From contig NC_069128.1 of assembly GCF_026914265.1 (NCBI RefSeq), positions 28,711,960 through 28,775,959 of the forward strand: a stretch of 64,000 bases of DNA, given 5' to 3'. This DNA is from Mya arenaria. Taxonomy: Eukaryota > Mollusca > Bivalvia > Myida > Myidae. Shown here in pieces: positions 32,956 through 45,169 of this stretch (its first letter is position 1; every line of letters begins with the position of its first letter). Made by a program: the position numbers and the translations under genes. Under the pieces are notes generated by a model, which made no database searches, was not told the DNA's origin, and saw nothing but the letters and a program-made list of their open reading frames with translations.

Positions 32956-34338
32956 ACGGAATTGCCATATCAAAAATCGTAAAAAAAATCCGTCAACGTA
33001 CAATTATTTAAAGAAGTCTGTTTCCCCCCGCCTACTAGTTTTTATTATATTCCATTAAAATTTCAAGTTTTATTCATACTCGAGCCGGGCATGAGAGGTA
33101 ACAAACATGTATCAAAACATATAACAATGAGAAAATAGAAATATGAAGTGAACAGAGTAACAGCAAAAACAAACAAACATATCAGCATATCGTGAAAAGT
33201 TTATTTTAGAAATAAATTAAGGCAGATATGATTCAAATACTTGAAATTCAGCCTTATTATTGTTTCAAAGACTGCTAGCTTTATCAATTAATGTATTTTC
33301 ATCAGTACTACACATTCATTTTTTATTGTTCAAAATGTTTGAATTTGAATATCTAACGAAGTTATTATTAACATATTTACGTCTTTCATCAATAAAGTGA
33401 TTACAATTAAAAAATATAATGAAATTCGTCTCCTATTTCTTGTCTATCAGACAGTGTACAAAGTATTTAAATTCCATAGAAACGACCCTTTTCTATAGGT
33501 AAATTAAAATTAAGGCATCTAAATTTACAAAGAGTAATAGCCATGTTTTTGGCAAACATTGCAGATATGTAAATATATGTATGTATTTAATCCGCAGTTA
33601 ATCCTTTGATTGAGCACACAGTTGGTATATATCTGCACTTTTATTAAATAATGTTATGTAACGGTCCGCTGTAGGCGGCGGGTGTGCGTTCATAGTATAA
33701 CATTCCGTTATAGACGAAAGTACGTTTATAGTACGTATGTTTACTGTGTTGGTAATATGCAAATTAGCAAAGCCCGGGCTCTGTGTGGATTAAGAAATTA
33801 CTGCATATAAAGACCAGCGGACCCCTTCATAGTCGAGCATGCTTTTTTCTGAAGGGATCTGTTGCGTCTTTAACGTCGCACGTAACACAACATATGCAAG
33901 TCAGTTGCATTATGTCGTCTATAGTAATCGGAGTGGTTCGTTATTTTATATTTTGAAGCAACATTGTTGAAATTGTTCTCTTTAAAAAAAGCAATTAATA
34001 CTTGGATATGGACTTACTTCTCTAACGAGTTCGTTAAAAAAAAGTTTCTTGTCGACTGTGTAGGAACGTGAAACTGAATGCTAACTCCATCTATGTCGTC
34101 TGTTCTTTCAGCACATTTTATGTGTACTACGCCGTAACAGGCCCTGCACCGTATCTAAGCAGAAGAAGGAACATGAAGCACTTTCCGTGCGATTTTTAAA
34201 GGCAATCGTATATGGCTGATTACAATAATTATAGTATTTAATTGAAGTTTTCTAAGTTAGATCGCATCGCAATGAATATAGTAAGACTGCAAATATTTTA
34301 GACATGCGTAATTTGACCAACCTCCCTTCCCCAGATCT
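32956..34338. other. Upstream region of SDF2, no feature recognised
   Basis: AT-rich with a GC-richer patch near 33660-33690 (CGGTCCGCTGTAGGCGGCGG). No coding exon seen. Confidence 0.5.
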
Positions 34339-34444
34339 ACCGCCCCAACCCTCGGACTAGGTACCGCCCAAACCCTCGGACTACTAAAGCAATCAGTTGC
34401 CTGTAACCTGACTGAGAGTTCTCATCCAATAAAAGTCGTCTACG
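34339..34444 (+). promoter_or_regulatory. Putative SDF2 promoter with ERSE-like element
   Basis: Two tandem copies of about 22 bp carry CCGCCC-type boxes (TACCGCCC...CCCTCGGACTA, 34339-34383). CCAAT-N9-CTACG follows at 34426-34444, one base from the ER stress response element CCAAT-N9-CCACG. It lies only 28 bp before the ATG, unusually close, so it may sit near or inside the 5'UTR. Confidence 0.35.
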
Positions 34445-34471
34445 TGTTACTCTTCATTAGAAGTTAAAAAT

Positions 34472-37400
34472 ATGGATGCCGTCAAAGTAGTACACGTTAT
34501 TTGCTCATTTCTAGCGTTTTTGTGCACTATTTCGACTGGACTCGGTAAGAAATATAAAAAACTAATGTTTGTTTCTGACATCAATCTTTAAATGTGTCTA
34601 TACGAAATAAAATTGCGCTGTAAAATGACAATATTTATCAAGTGTTATGTATATTCGGATTACCTAGATTTTCGGATACTATAAGTTACTTGTCATTTTG
34701 TGTGAAAACTATTAACTATTTTTTGGTTCTCAATCAACTTTCCGCAAGACAAATAAAGAGACCCGATGGAGAATCTTGTTTCGAGGTGCTTGTGTCCCTT
34801 AGGAATCGTGGATAGTGTTAGTGTCTAAAACTTTTTCTTACCTCCTCCTTTAGTCTAAAATAATAGACGTGTTATACGGGATTCTTCCAATCCCTAACGT
34901 CTAAACGGGAATGTGCAAAAAACGGGGGTGTTTTAAAAATATTGAAATTGTTTTAAGTGAAGTATTTTATGGTTGAAATCGATCATAAAGAGTTATATTC
35001 ATATTTTACCATGTAAGTGAAATGTTATTTTGCACTGAACAAGCATTTAATGCATTAAAATAAGTTGTTTACCTTTCCAATAAAACGAAAGTGGACTGAC
35101 ACAGACAACAATTATGCGAAGGGGAACAACTCGATACAATCGTAATAACTCGGCCCCCTCCGACAAAGCTTCGAGATAGACCTCGTTATACAATCGTAAC
35201 AACTCGGCCATGGTCGAAATGTTCCGAGCGATTTAAATCTGTGCCCTAAAGCCTTGCAGGTGCCCTTCATGTATATATCGTTATGTTTTGACAGAATGAA
35301 ATGAAGAAAAGCTGTCAAACTCATTATTATAAGTTGGATATTTAATTTTTGTGTACGGAACTAATATAAAATAACATTATCTGGTAATATTTCTTGTTTT
35401 TATGATATTTTATAGACGCTATATGCTTTAACCCGGAATCCTGATCGGAACAACTACCCACTTTTGATACTAAACAATTTGTATGTGAGACTTTTTGACT
35501 ATAGTGACGTCATGAATCTATAAATAAACAGGTCATTTCAGTGCGCATGCGGGTTAACCAGTGGTCGAAATTAACACAAGCCTGCAAGGGTCACGGACAC
35601 TACGGACCATGGACATTACGGACCAGACATTACGGACCAGATTTAGGGACACTACGGACCAGATTTAGGGACATTACGGACCATCTTCAGAAACTTACGG
35701 ACCATGATTTATAATGTTTTTAAACATTTTTTTTAATTTATTCACTCATTGGTCTTAAATTTGTTAATTAAAACTTGAATATGAGTGCTCAGTATGACAA
35801 TTATCTTTAATGGAACTGAAAAATCCCCAGAAATTGCCAGTTTTAAACATCAGTTTGCAAGAACAGTTTTCTTATAAGATTGGATGATGAACTTGGTAAA
35901 CATATAACTAACATAGATTTCAAATTTCGACAAATTTCAGTTCCAGGAATGATTAAAACTGATTAACCAATAGCTTGTGTTTAAAACATCATTTTACCAT
36001 AGTTGTTATAAATACATAGGTCTTTAACACCTTTTGGAATTTCACAAGATTTTATATTGAACCATTGATGAATTCGAATTTCACGGGATTTTTCACAGTT
36101 ATATGGAAGATATAGCGTCATACTGAGCACTCATATTCAAGTATTTATTAACAAATTAAAAACTAATGAGTGAATAATTAAAAAAAATCTATGTTTAAAT
36201 CATGGTCCGTAAGTTTCTGAAGATGGTCCGTAGTGTCCCTAAATCTGGTCCGTAATGTCTGGTCCATAATGTCCGTGGTCCGTAGTGTCCGTAATTCGCC
36301 CGCAACCCTGCACTGGTAAAATATTTTTCGGGCTTGCTCAAATTCTGAATTTTATAAAGCATGGCTTGTTCAAAAATTTGATGCTAAGCAATAGTATAAG
36401 AGTTGGGGCTTGTTCATCCGAAAGTCTAATTTCAATGACTGGTTAACACTTCCGTTTTGTTGTTTACATTATCAACAAGGTCAGAGGTGACAGACTTTTA
36501 TTATCGGTACAATAATTATGTTGAACTAGTTTGCTTTATGTGTCAGAACCGCCCAAAAAAGATGCCAACACTACTGACTTTGATGCGACCTTTGAGTTGT
36601 AACAGTAACATTTACGGCACAAATACCGAAATCCTACTAATCAGCATTCTTTGTTTTATGCTTTGATCAAAACAACATAGAAATAAAATTCCCAAAGTTT
36701 TATTAATGCAATAAATGTATAAAATTTTACGACATTTTGGCGCGAAAATTAACATACACAATTTTTCGGCCGTCTCCTCTTCCAGTATGCACTACACCTG
36801 TTGGGCAGTCTGATTGATTGATCAGCAGCTTTACTAAGTATAAACTTGAGTTTTCACAAGCCAGATGTAATATTCCAACTGTTTCTCAATCAAAAGCACT
36901 GACATATGACAAGACCCTGAACCATGACATATTTTATGTGTATTTTCCGATAATCTTAAAAAAAGTACCAACCATCAAGTTTTTGTTTACATTGTATCCA
37001 TCTTTGTTTTTGACTGAAAACAAAAGGGACTAAGACATTCTACAGCTTTTGAACCCAATTTACTGACTCCGAGACCCAAATCTTCCTTTTGCCATTGCCA
37101 GAGGTTCATATGTCTGACATTGTGCTACTAACTTGTCATTACATGCCGTTGAAAACATGTATAATATGGTGTTTAAAAGACACTGTATTTGCATGTTAAA
37201 TTTAATATTTAAGCACGTTAAGTAATAAAAAAAATGGAAGGGACTCCTAATTTCAGGAAGGGACACCTGATTTCAAATGTTGGTGTCCCTTCTGGATCCC
37301 TTGGAAAAATGGTTAATGTTGAACCCTGCTATGGCCACCCTCCCTCCTTGAAATATTAGTTGTTGTTTTTTCAAGACCAACCAAAATTATTTGGAGCATG

Positions 37401-40400
37401 ATCATCTATCACAAAACCCTAAATATCAACCAAAAATTCAAAGATTTCTTTCCCCCAAAAAATATTAATATTCTAATTAAAGGTTAACCTGTTGTGACCC
37501 TCGTAAGGATGATGGTGTTTTTGTAAAGCTCGTTTCTTATTTTTTGAACCGATTGTCTCCAAACATCTTGCATAATCTTCTCAGAATGTAATAACGTTTC
37601 AAAAAATGTACAATTTCAATACATTTCCTTCAACAAAATGGATATTTTAAGACCCAAACTCCGAAATGTATTGAAGTTGTACATTTTCTGAAATTTTATT
37701 ATATTCTGAAAAGAATGCAAGTTGTTTTCAGAAAAAAAATCCCAATCAAAAGTTTTTTTTTTTAATCAAAGTCATTTTACTTGTACTGGTTATGTGATGC
37801 AAAGTTTTGGGGATAATTGCATTCAGAAATCATTGATTTTTACCACATTCTGGGGTCAGTATGAAATATTATCTATGATATTTCAGCCATTTTTTTTATC
37901 CTTTGAAAGCTTAGGGAAAAGAAACATAATATTTAATAATTTCCTCATTCACAGGAGACTGAAAAGCTTGTTCTTTTAACTGTCAAATTTCCCAATTTCG
38001 AAGCTTGTTCTTTTAACTGTCAAATTTCCCAATTTAGGTATATTCGTGATGCAAATTTTCCCAAAATGTCTAGGGTCTTTTTCCCAAAATGGGCAGAAAA
38101 GCCCTGGAAGTAAAGAGCTAGCCATTTAAGAGACCAGCATTCAACTGTTAAAAACAAGTCTAGATTAACATTAACCTAGTTTGCATATTGAAAACATTTT
38201 GGTTGGTTTATACAGGTTTGTGATTTTTCTGTGGATTCATGGATTTCGATTGCTCCAGGGACAATATCTGTGTATGGCATAAATCGGGAAAAAAATAGGG
38301 TGTGTGTGTGGGGGGGGAGTAATGCTTTTAAAGGGATAATGAACACATGATTTTACAACCCTATTAAAGCAGTGCCCCCACAATACGTAATACAACATAA
38401 TTATAGGCTGTTCACTTCCATAATGAAACGGTTCATCTCAGTTATGATTCACTTCGGTAATGGTTCGACCATCACATCCTATTTAGTGAACGTAGTTTCC
38501 CTTGGGCTCGAAGGAAAAAAATGCTCATATCACAATCTTCGGTGGCCATCTTCGATTTAGCTTATTCACGAAAGCCATTAAGAGCTAAAATCACTTTTCA
38601 TATACAATGAACATTCTGCTAACATAACATACGATAATGATTTGTATAACATTCTGTATACAGGTATATATATATAATTTTTTCTCACCTTTTAGGATTT
38701 GGAATCCAGACTTACATTGGCAACCTAAATGTTAGATGCATATATATGAATAGGAGATAGTCATGTTTATATATAATAAATGTTAGCCATTTAGTGTTAG
38801 ATGTATTGAATTTCCATTTAAGGTTTCCAGTATGACTATGTCACATGTGGGTCGTCGCTGAAACTTCTCAACCCTTACCACAATGTGAGACTTCACTCCC
38901 ACGATGTGAAATACGGATCAGGCAGCAGTCAACAGGTAAAATATTAAATACAGATGTAAAATACGGATCAGGCAGCAGTCAACAGGTAAAATATTAAATA
39001 CAGATGTAAAGTACTGATCAGGCAGCAGTCAACAGGTAAAATATTAAATACAGATGTAAAATACTGATCAGGCAGCAGTCAACAGGTAAAATATTAAATA
39101 CAGATGTTAAATACTGATCAGGCAGCAGTCAACAAGTAAAATATTAAATACTGATGTAAAATACTGATCAGGCAGCAGTTAACAGGTAAAATATTAAGTA
39201 CATATGTGAAATCTGGATCGGACAGCATATTAAATACAGATCATTCGGAACTCCTTGGCCATTTTTATTTAATACAACCTCGGATGTATTTGGACGGTTT
39301 ACATACTAAAAAATTGGTATGTTTATGTCCGCTGCAAGTAGATGGCGTAGTAATTTAATTTTGCAGTTAATAAGTTAGATCTTGGTTATCTTAATTATGT
39401 TTGCAATGATACACTTCACTGGCAATCAAATTAAACTTAGATCAACAATTATAAGCTTAAATAATACATTTAATTAATGATATAATTCAAAATTTTACGA
39501 ACTACTTCTACTGATGTACTGGCATACATCTGAGGTTGTTTACGATAAAAATGGCCGAGGAGTTCTGAATGAATACAGATGTGAAATATTGTTCAGGCAG
39601 CAGTCAACAGGTAAAATATTAAATACAGATGTGAGATATGGATCAGGCAGTAGTCAACAGGTAAAATACATGTTTTAAATCTCAAAACCACTTACCATCA
39701 CTCAGTTTTAATTTACAATTTTCAGGATTTTTTATTATTTCAAAGTACATGTTAAGTTTTCATGAGCACTGATAAAGAAGTTACAAATCCAATATATATT
39801 TTGAGTTCTTTGCACTTGACATATTGCTTGTACATGTTGTAATTCAGCCATACAATTGACCAATAAACAGATTGTAATAAATATTATTACATGATCTTTA
39901 AAGTTGCACTCTTACTCCCAAACAAGATTTACCACAAGTAATAATATTGTTTTAATATTCCAAAAAAAGATGAATTAATGTCAGTAAATCTTTTAGCATT
40001 CACCAATCATTTAATATTTTTGCGCTTTCTTCTATTAAATTCACGGTTACAATCTTGTTATCAATAGTTAATATTTTCCATAAATGTATCATTTTAGTAA
40101 GTAGTTAAAGGTTTATCAGTTGAAATTGATGTTAGTTAATACATGTGTAGACCTGTATTGATTTTGAATAAGAGCGTCACTCTAAATAAACTGTCCATGA
40201 TAGGAAAAACAGCAGTTTACGTAGACAAAATAAAACGCAATGTTGACCTGTCTTTCTATAGACTGAACACAGGGTGAACTATTGTGCCAACGTACACTGA
40301 AACAGTAAATCTTTCTTTTTTATACCTAAAAAGGATACAGAATGACATTTTATTGAAGCTTTTCAAAGAAGCGCACCAAATTGTATACATTTTACTGAAT

Positions 40401-43400
40401 ATCATTTTGGAAATGACATTGTTGAAATTGTGCCCAAGTCCTGTGAGCCCTGATGTTTGATCTGGGAATGAAAATGGGCTAAAATTTAAAAACAGTGAAA
40501 AATAGCTGAAGTGATATTTTCACTGTAAGAAACAGTGAAATATAAATTTTATTTCACTGTTAACCTCTATTAACTACCGCAAAGCATATAATAGATATTA
40601 TTATTTTCAGTCAGTAACAGCAGTGGAATCCTCAGATGACCATAACAGTTATTGGCAGGTGAAGGCTAAAACAGGAACACAATGTATTAGAGGGTAAGAA
40701 TGTGGCAAGCTAAAATGTGTTTATGTGTCTTTGATTTTGACAAATCGAGGACTCAGCTCATGACTCTCATAAATACATTTAAGATATATTACACGCCATT
40801 AAAGATCATATGATTATAAGGACTGTCAGTCAGTGGACCAAGGCGTTAGCAAAGATCCATTCACCTTCCGGGCCTGAATGGCCATTCCTTTTAATGCCTT
40901 ATGGTCCAAAGTGTTGTGTTATATTTCTTTTTTTATACCAAACTTTTGATATAATCATTTAATATTTTTATCCTGCTGTTGTCTGGCCATGTTAACTTGT
41001 GATAATTTTTCGCCTTTGTGGAAATCGCAAAGATGCACCCAACAATTTTATGACATCAGGCATGAAATATTTTTTGGACAGGTCTGGAACAACCAGAAAT
41101 ATTTCATGGACCACTGAAGTCATAAAACTTGCTTTTTATTAAAATACAGTGATATTTGGACCGATAGACTTTATATATACAAAGAAGGGATGCATTTATG
41201 TAAGGTATAATATATAAAAATAGGATTTTTTTTCAGTCTCAGCTTTCATACCATCTCATCAGGGATGCCAATGCATATTTGTGAAAAGAAGACACCAATA
41301 CGAAATAAGAATATCCCCATCACACTTGATACAATTTTTTTGTATAGATCAGGTAAAAGGCAACAATTTAATTTTTTGTGGCCCAAAAAAGAGGAAACAG
41401 CTGAAAAAAGGAAAAGTGGAATCACTGCATTATCTGAAAGTCAGTACATCTAATAATCTTTCACAATGTTTTCCATGTTTCAGACAACCAATCAAATGTG
41501 GCCAGACAATCCGGTTATTGCATCTGCAGACACGTCGGAACTTGCACAGTCATCATTTCCAGTCCCCGTTGTCACACAATCTTGAAGTCAGTGCTTTTGG
41601 CGAGGACGGAGAGGGGGATGATGGTTCGTTGAAATTTTTTTGAATTGCTGTTTTTTTTAATCTTGACCATAACTAAAAAATATTAGTGATATTCATCTTA
41701 AAACTCAGTCAACAAGTTGCAAGAGACAATGTACACAAATCAAGGAAGGCCAGCTATCATGCCAGTTTGTTTTTTAAGTGTAATGGTTAAAGTAAACCTG
41801 TGGTTTTTGTCCACCACACACAGAAAGTGGGTTAATTTGTAACCAGCAATTTGTAACTCAAACACATATATTAGACAAGGGAAATGTTTTCTTGGCTTCT
41901 TAGAAAGGACACTGTTATAGTCGCACAAATAAGTCTTGATTCTAAAACAAGGACTAAAAAATTGATTTGGGTAACCTGACTCTACCTTTGAAATAGGTGC
42001 CGACTGTACCGTTTTTATTGTATGTTGGCGTAACAAAACACACATATTTTTTAAATGTGTGTTTTAATATGTAGTTTTAAATCTTTTAAAGCTTTAGTCA
42101 GAATATTACCTCAACACAGTTCACCAATGATCTCAAGAACAGTCTTACATGAAGCTTAATAAGCCTACCTTATAAGCCTACCTTCCCTACCTGTTTCTGA
42201 AAAGGATGTTACCCTAACCAAATAAATATTTTGGAGGCCCTAGTACTGGCCTCAGAATTTTCAAGAAGCCCTATTGATTTAATCCAGAATTTGACTAAGC
42301 CCTGGAAGCATTTTCCGAGTGCAGGGCTTGCTAGTTTTCTGCTTATTTCCACCACTGTTAGTGCTGGTTTCTGCTCGTGAAATGGACTCAAGAGTGATTC
42401 ATATAAGCTTATAGGTGTCTTAAAGGGACTGGACACCAGATGATATATTTGCAAGATAAAGAGAAAAATGTCAATATATCCACAAAATTGATGTCGTGAA
42501 CAACGCATTGAATCTTACTTACTGATTTATCAATTGCTTATGTCGCATGAATCTTTCAATGCATCTCTCACTTTTTTTGCGTATTTTTCCAATTCAAAAT
42601 TTACTGGGGCTGTCTTATGTAAATCCCAGTCAATTTAAAAATACTGTCGGTATATGTATCGCCTGTTTCCACATGCTAATTATACACATTATAAACTGGG
42701 AAACCATTATGCACTAATTTTAAACTGGTAAGCTCAGCTGAGACAGTGACAAAATATTCTTATAATCATGTGAATTATGTATTACCGGCCACATACTAGC
42801 TCGTATTGTCTATCTAGGCTTGTTTTTTGTAAATAATGTATTTGCAGATTTTGGGACCATCTGGTGTCTACATGTAGTCCTTTTAACAATCAAGTTATGA
42901 AATATGCATTGAGTTAGTATACAAGTTAAATTAATCCAAGTTCTCATTTGTATTTGTATTTTCCAGGGGATAACTGGGTGATTGTTTGCAGTGGTAAACA
43001 CTGGTCCAGGAAGGACAAAGTGCGGATCAAGAATGTTGTCACGGAACAGTGAGTTGACATGTACTTTTTAACTGATTTGCAAATGTTGATACTCATAAAA
43101 ATTAATTAATTAGTATGTTAATTGTTTACTATATTCATTACTCAATTATTTAAATAATTATTGAAAAAGAGATAAATAAATAGATAGTTTTTAATTTTTT
43201 TATTTATTTTTTAATAATATATTTGAATATTATTTGAATTTTTTTTTTCAAGATGATATACATAACTATAGGAAATACGATTTGACGTTAAATACCATGT
43301 TTTACAAAACAAGTTAAGGAAAAACAAATAAAGCCAGCCTTTGGCATGCATTGTTATTTTTTTCGTAAAAAGTTTAATAAACGTTTTATTGAATGGCAAC

Positions 43401-44054
43401 TCCTGAAATATTCTTTTATTATGCGACACATTTGTCGCCCAAAGTGATTATTTTTTCACATGACTTGAAGGGCTCTCACACGGGTCACAGCCGATGTTAA
43501 CAAACAAGTGACGTTAATATCTAAACAACTTTTTGGACAGAAAAGATATGAAAATATTTCTTAGCCTATAAAAGACTATGCTTTTTTCTGCTTCTACACA
43601 TTTCAACAAGACAGAATTTTGTAGAAAGATGGAACACTGAAATTTTGGTCGATGAGTTATTTAAGGAATTAATAGCGGGATTGATGTCATTATCGGAGTA
43701 TGAACACAATTGGGCTGGTCAAATGGTGTGGAGTCCGAAAGGCTGTTCATTTAGGGAATGAAAGTTGAGGTGTAAATATTAAGAAATTAACATCACTCAA
43801 TTGTTTTTTTACATCACCCTGTACTCATGAAATCAAAGTTATCATTTTAACTTTGTAGCTACCTACACGTGTCAGGTGACACGTTTGGCCGTCCAATCAG
43901 CGGGCAGCGTGAAGTGTCAGCTTACGCATCACCAAACGATCTCAACTACTGGCAGGTACAGGAGGGCATCTTTATAACCCCATCGGAAGATCCAGTCGGA
44001 ACTTACCGACCAGATACACCCAACATGCATCACCAAGCACACACTGAATTATGA
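34472..44054 (+). CDS. SDF2: SDF2-like ER-resident MIR-domain protein, six exons
   Basis: Exons: 34472-34544, 38823-38935, 40611-40693, 41484-41623, 42967-43048, 43859-44054. Phases fit and every intron is GT-AG. The 228-residue product starts with a signal peptide (hydrophobic CSFLAFLCTISTG). It then carries three MIR repeats including VTCGSSLKLLN, VRLHSHDVKYGSGSSQQSVT, NSYWQVKAKTG, PIKCGQTIRLLH, NLHSHHFQSPLS, VSAFGEDGEGDD and GRPISGQREVSAYA. It ends HTEL (225-228), a KDEL-type retrieval signal. SDF2 and SDF2L1 work in the ER lumen with DnaJ and BiP chaperones in protein folding. Length matches the family (211-221 in human). No intact neighbour is related. Confidence 0.95.
35120..35215. repeat. 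Diverged ACTCGGCC repeat in SDF2 intron 1
   Basis: Contains CAATCGTAATAACTCGGCC, CTTCGAGATAGACC and CAATCGTAACAACTCGGCC. Related to the 77-bp MITE at 19601-19677. Confidence 0.55.
35583..36313. mobile_element. Foldback element in SDF2 intron 1
   Basis: Arms of about 200 bp in inverted orientation (about 35583-35805 and 36118-36313) around a loop of about 310 bp. The outer part of each arm is a short tandem repeat of GGACATTACGGACCA variants. The inner part pairs AATATGAGTGCTCAGTATG with CATACTGAGCACTCATATT. No coding capacity. Confidence 0.85.
37325..37470. repeat. Diverged relative of the MITE at 15 kb
   Basis: Shares AAGACCAACCAAAATTATT, GATCATCTATCACAAAA and AAATATCAACCAAAAA with the interiors at 15055 and 24065. 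More may lie at 38210-38325 (GTGTGTGTGTGGGGGGG). Confidence 0.5.
37966..38037 (+). repeat. Tandem duplication of about 36 bp
   Basis: AGCTTGTTCTTTTAACTGTC followed by AAATTTCCCAATTT occurs twice in a row, in SDF2 intron 1. Confidence 0.85.
38905..39240 (+). repeat. 50-bp tandem repeat of the exon 2 / intron 2 junction
   Basis: The last about 28 bp of SDF2 exon 2 plus the first 22 bp of intron 2 repeat with an exact 50-bp period. The true donor is at 38936. Decoy GTAAAATATTAA donors lie at 38986, 39036, 39086, 39136 (CAA|GT) and 39186, with a degenerate unit after. Two further units (donors at 39611 and 39661) are displaced by an inserted MITE. Confidence 0.95.
39242..39571. mobile_element. 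MITE inserted in the 50-bp array
   Basis: Flanked by AATACAGAT at 39233-39241 and 39572-39580. Ends CATTCGGAACTCCTTGGCC and GGCCGAGGAGTTCTGAATG, with inverted similarity continuing about 48 bp inward. A 9-bp duplication would fit a Mutator-type element. Confidence 0.85.
39581..39665 (+). repeat. Displaced units of the 50-bp splice-junction repeat
   Basis: Two units (GGCAGCAGTCAACAG|GTAAAA at 39611, GGCAGTAGTCAACAG|GTAAAA at 39661) that continued the array before the MITE inserted. Confidence 0.9.
41960..42235. repeat. Dispersed repeat in SDF2 intron 4
   Basis: Diverged copy of the repeat at 15900-16140 (GAAATAGGTGCCGAC, TGTGTGTTTTAATATGTAG, GGATGTTACCCTAACC). Confidence 0.6.
42420..42886. 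mobile_element. TTAA-flanked MITE in SDF2 intron 4
   Basis: Starts TTAAAGGGACTGGACACCAG and ends CTGGTGTCTACATGTAGTCC then TTTTAA. The imperfect inverted ends are bounded by TTAA. Confidence 0.65.
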
Positions 44055-44230
44055 TCGTTATAAAGCATTATTATTTAGACCTACTTTATATTGGTTCAGT
44101 TGATTCATAAGTGAAAGAATTACTTTAAGTCAAAGATTTTGCTCAGAAAAGAGGTTTGACTCAGGGCATTTTCAGCAAAAATTGGAAGAAACTTAAATTT
44201 TTGGGTAATATTAACGACCTGTAGCAAAGG

Positions 44231-44236
44231 AATAAA
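44231..44236 (+). terminator. Candidate polyadenylation signal of SDF2
   Basis: First AATAAA downstream of the stop (177 bp away). Others further on are possible. Confidence 0.35.
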
Positions 44237-44826
44237 CAATACTGAAAATGATCCAAGCAAAACTTTTTAGACTTTGTTGCTTAACAAGTTCTTTTTTTAA
44301 CAACTTGTTTTCTTATACAATCCAATTTGATCATACTTTGAAAAAAAGCTCAATTTTGAAGCTTATTGGGAATTTTTGTCTTTTTGGGCAATTGCGAAGT
44401 AGCCTTATTTTGGTCCCCTATTATATTAGGTAATAAGAAAAGCCATACTGACTTTTGGGGATACTGCTGGTATATTTGTTATGAGAACGGGATTTGGGAG
44501 GGAGGGGGTGGGGATTTCAATGAATTGAACTGTGATCATAGTATTTTTCATTAGACTTACTGGTTATATTTATTGATGTGTTTACAACTACATGTACATA
44601 ACGAGCTCTTGCTCTTTAAGGAGTGTGAATTATTTTGGACCATAGTGATTTTGATGTTACTGTCAGATGCATATATTCTGTTTACACATTTAGAATTGTT
44701 TCTAAACAGTGGGTTTGAAATGTTATATTGTCTTCTTTGAGAAGACCTGTAACTACAACAGTAGATGATGATGTTTCTGTTTTGAATGGCTTACTTAAAC
44801 AGGGGATGTTAATGTTTCTGTTTTAT

Positions 44827-45169
44827 TTAAAGCTACACTTTCTGAGATTGACCGTTTTGACAACTTTTTAATTTTTTTAATTGAGTCAAATTTTGCGTGA
44901 ATGTCTGGAAACCGGTGATAAAAGGCTGCTAAAAAGATTAGATCGCAGTTTTTAATATTTACACTAAAAAAATGATGTATTATGGCTAAAAGCTTTACTA
45001 ACGCTTCAAGAAAAAAAAAATCAGCATTTTTCCAAACAATTGATATCTGTTCTATTGTGTATTATCCTATGTGACTGATTTGGAAAAAAAAACTGATGCC
45101 AAAATCAGATTCTGAGACAAGAACTGAATGAGTTGTCATATCGGCCAATCTGTGAGAGTGCAGCTTTAA
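44827..45169. mobile_element. TTAA-flanked MITE, AGCTGCACTCTC family
   Basis: TTAA then AGCTACACTTTCTGAGATTG; right end AATCTGTGAGAGTGCAGCT then TTAA. The left end is diverged. Confidence 0.75.

Noticed and set aside
41281..41643. 120-codon frame overlapping SDF2 exon 4
   Set aside because: Only the part from 41484 to 41623 is the exon; the upstream part is intron 3 read through the acceptor.
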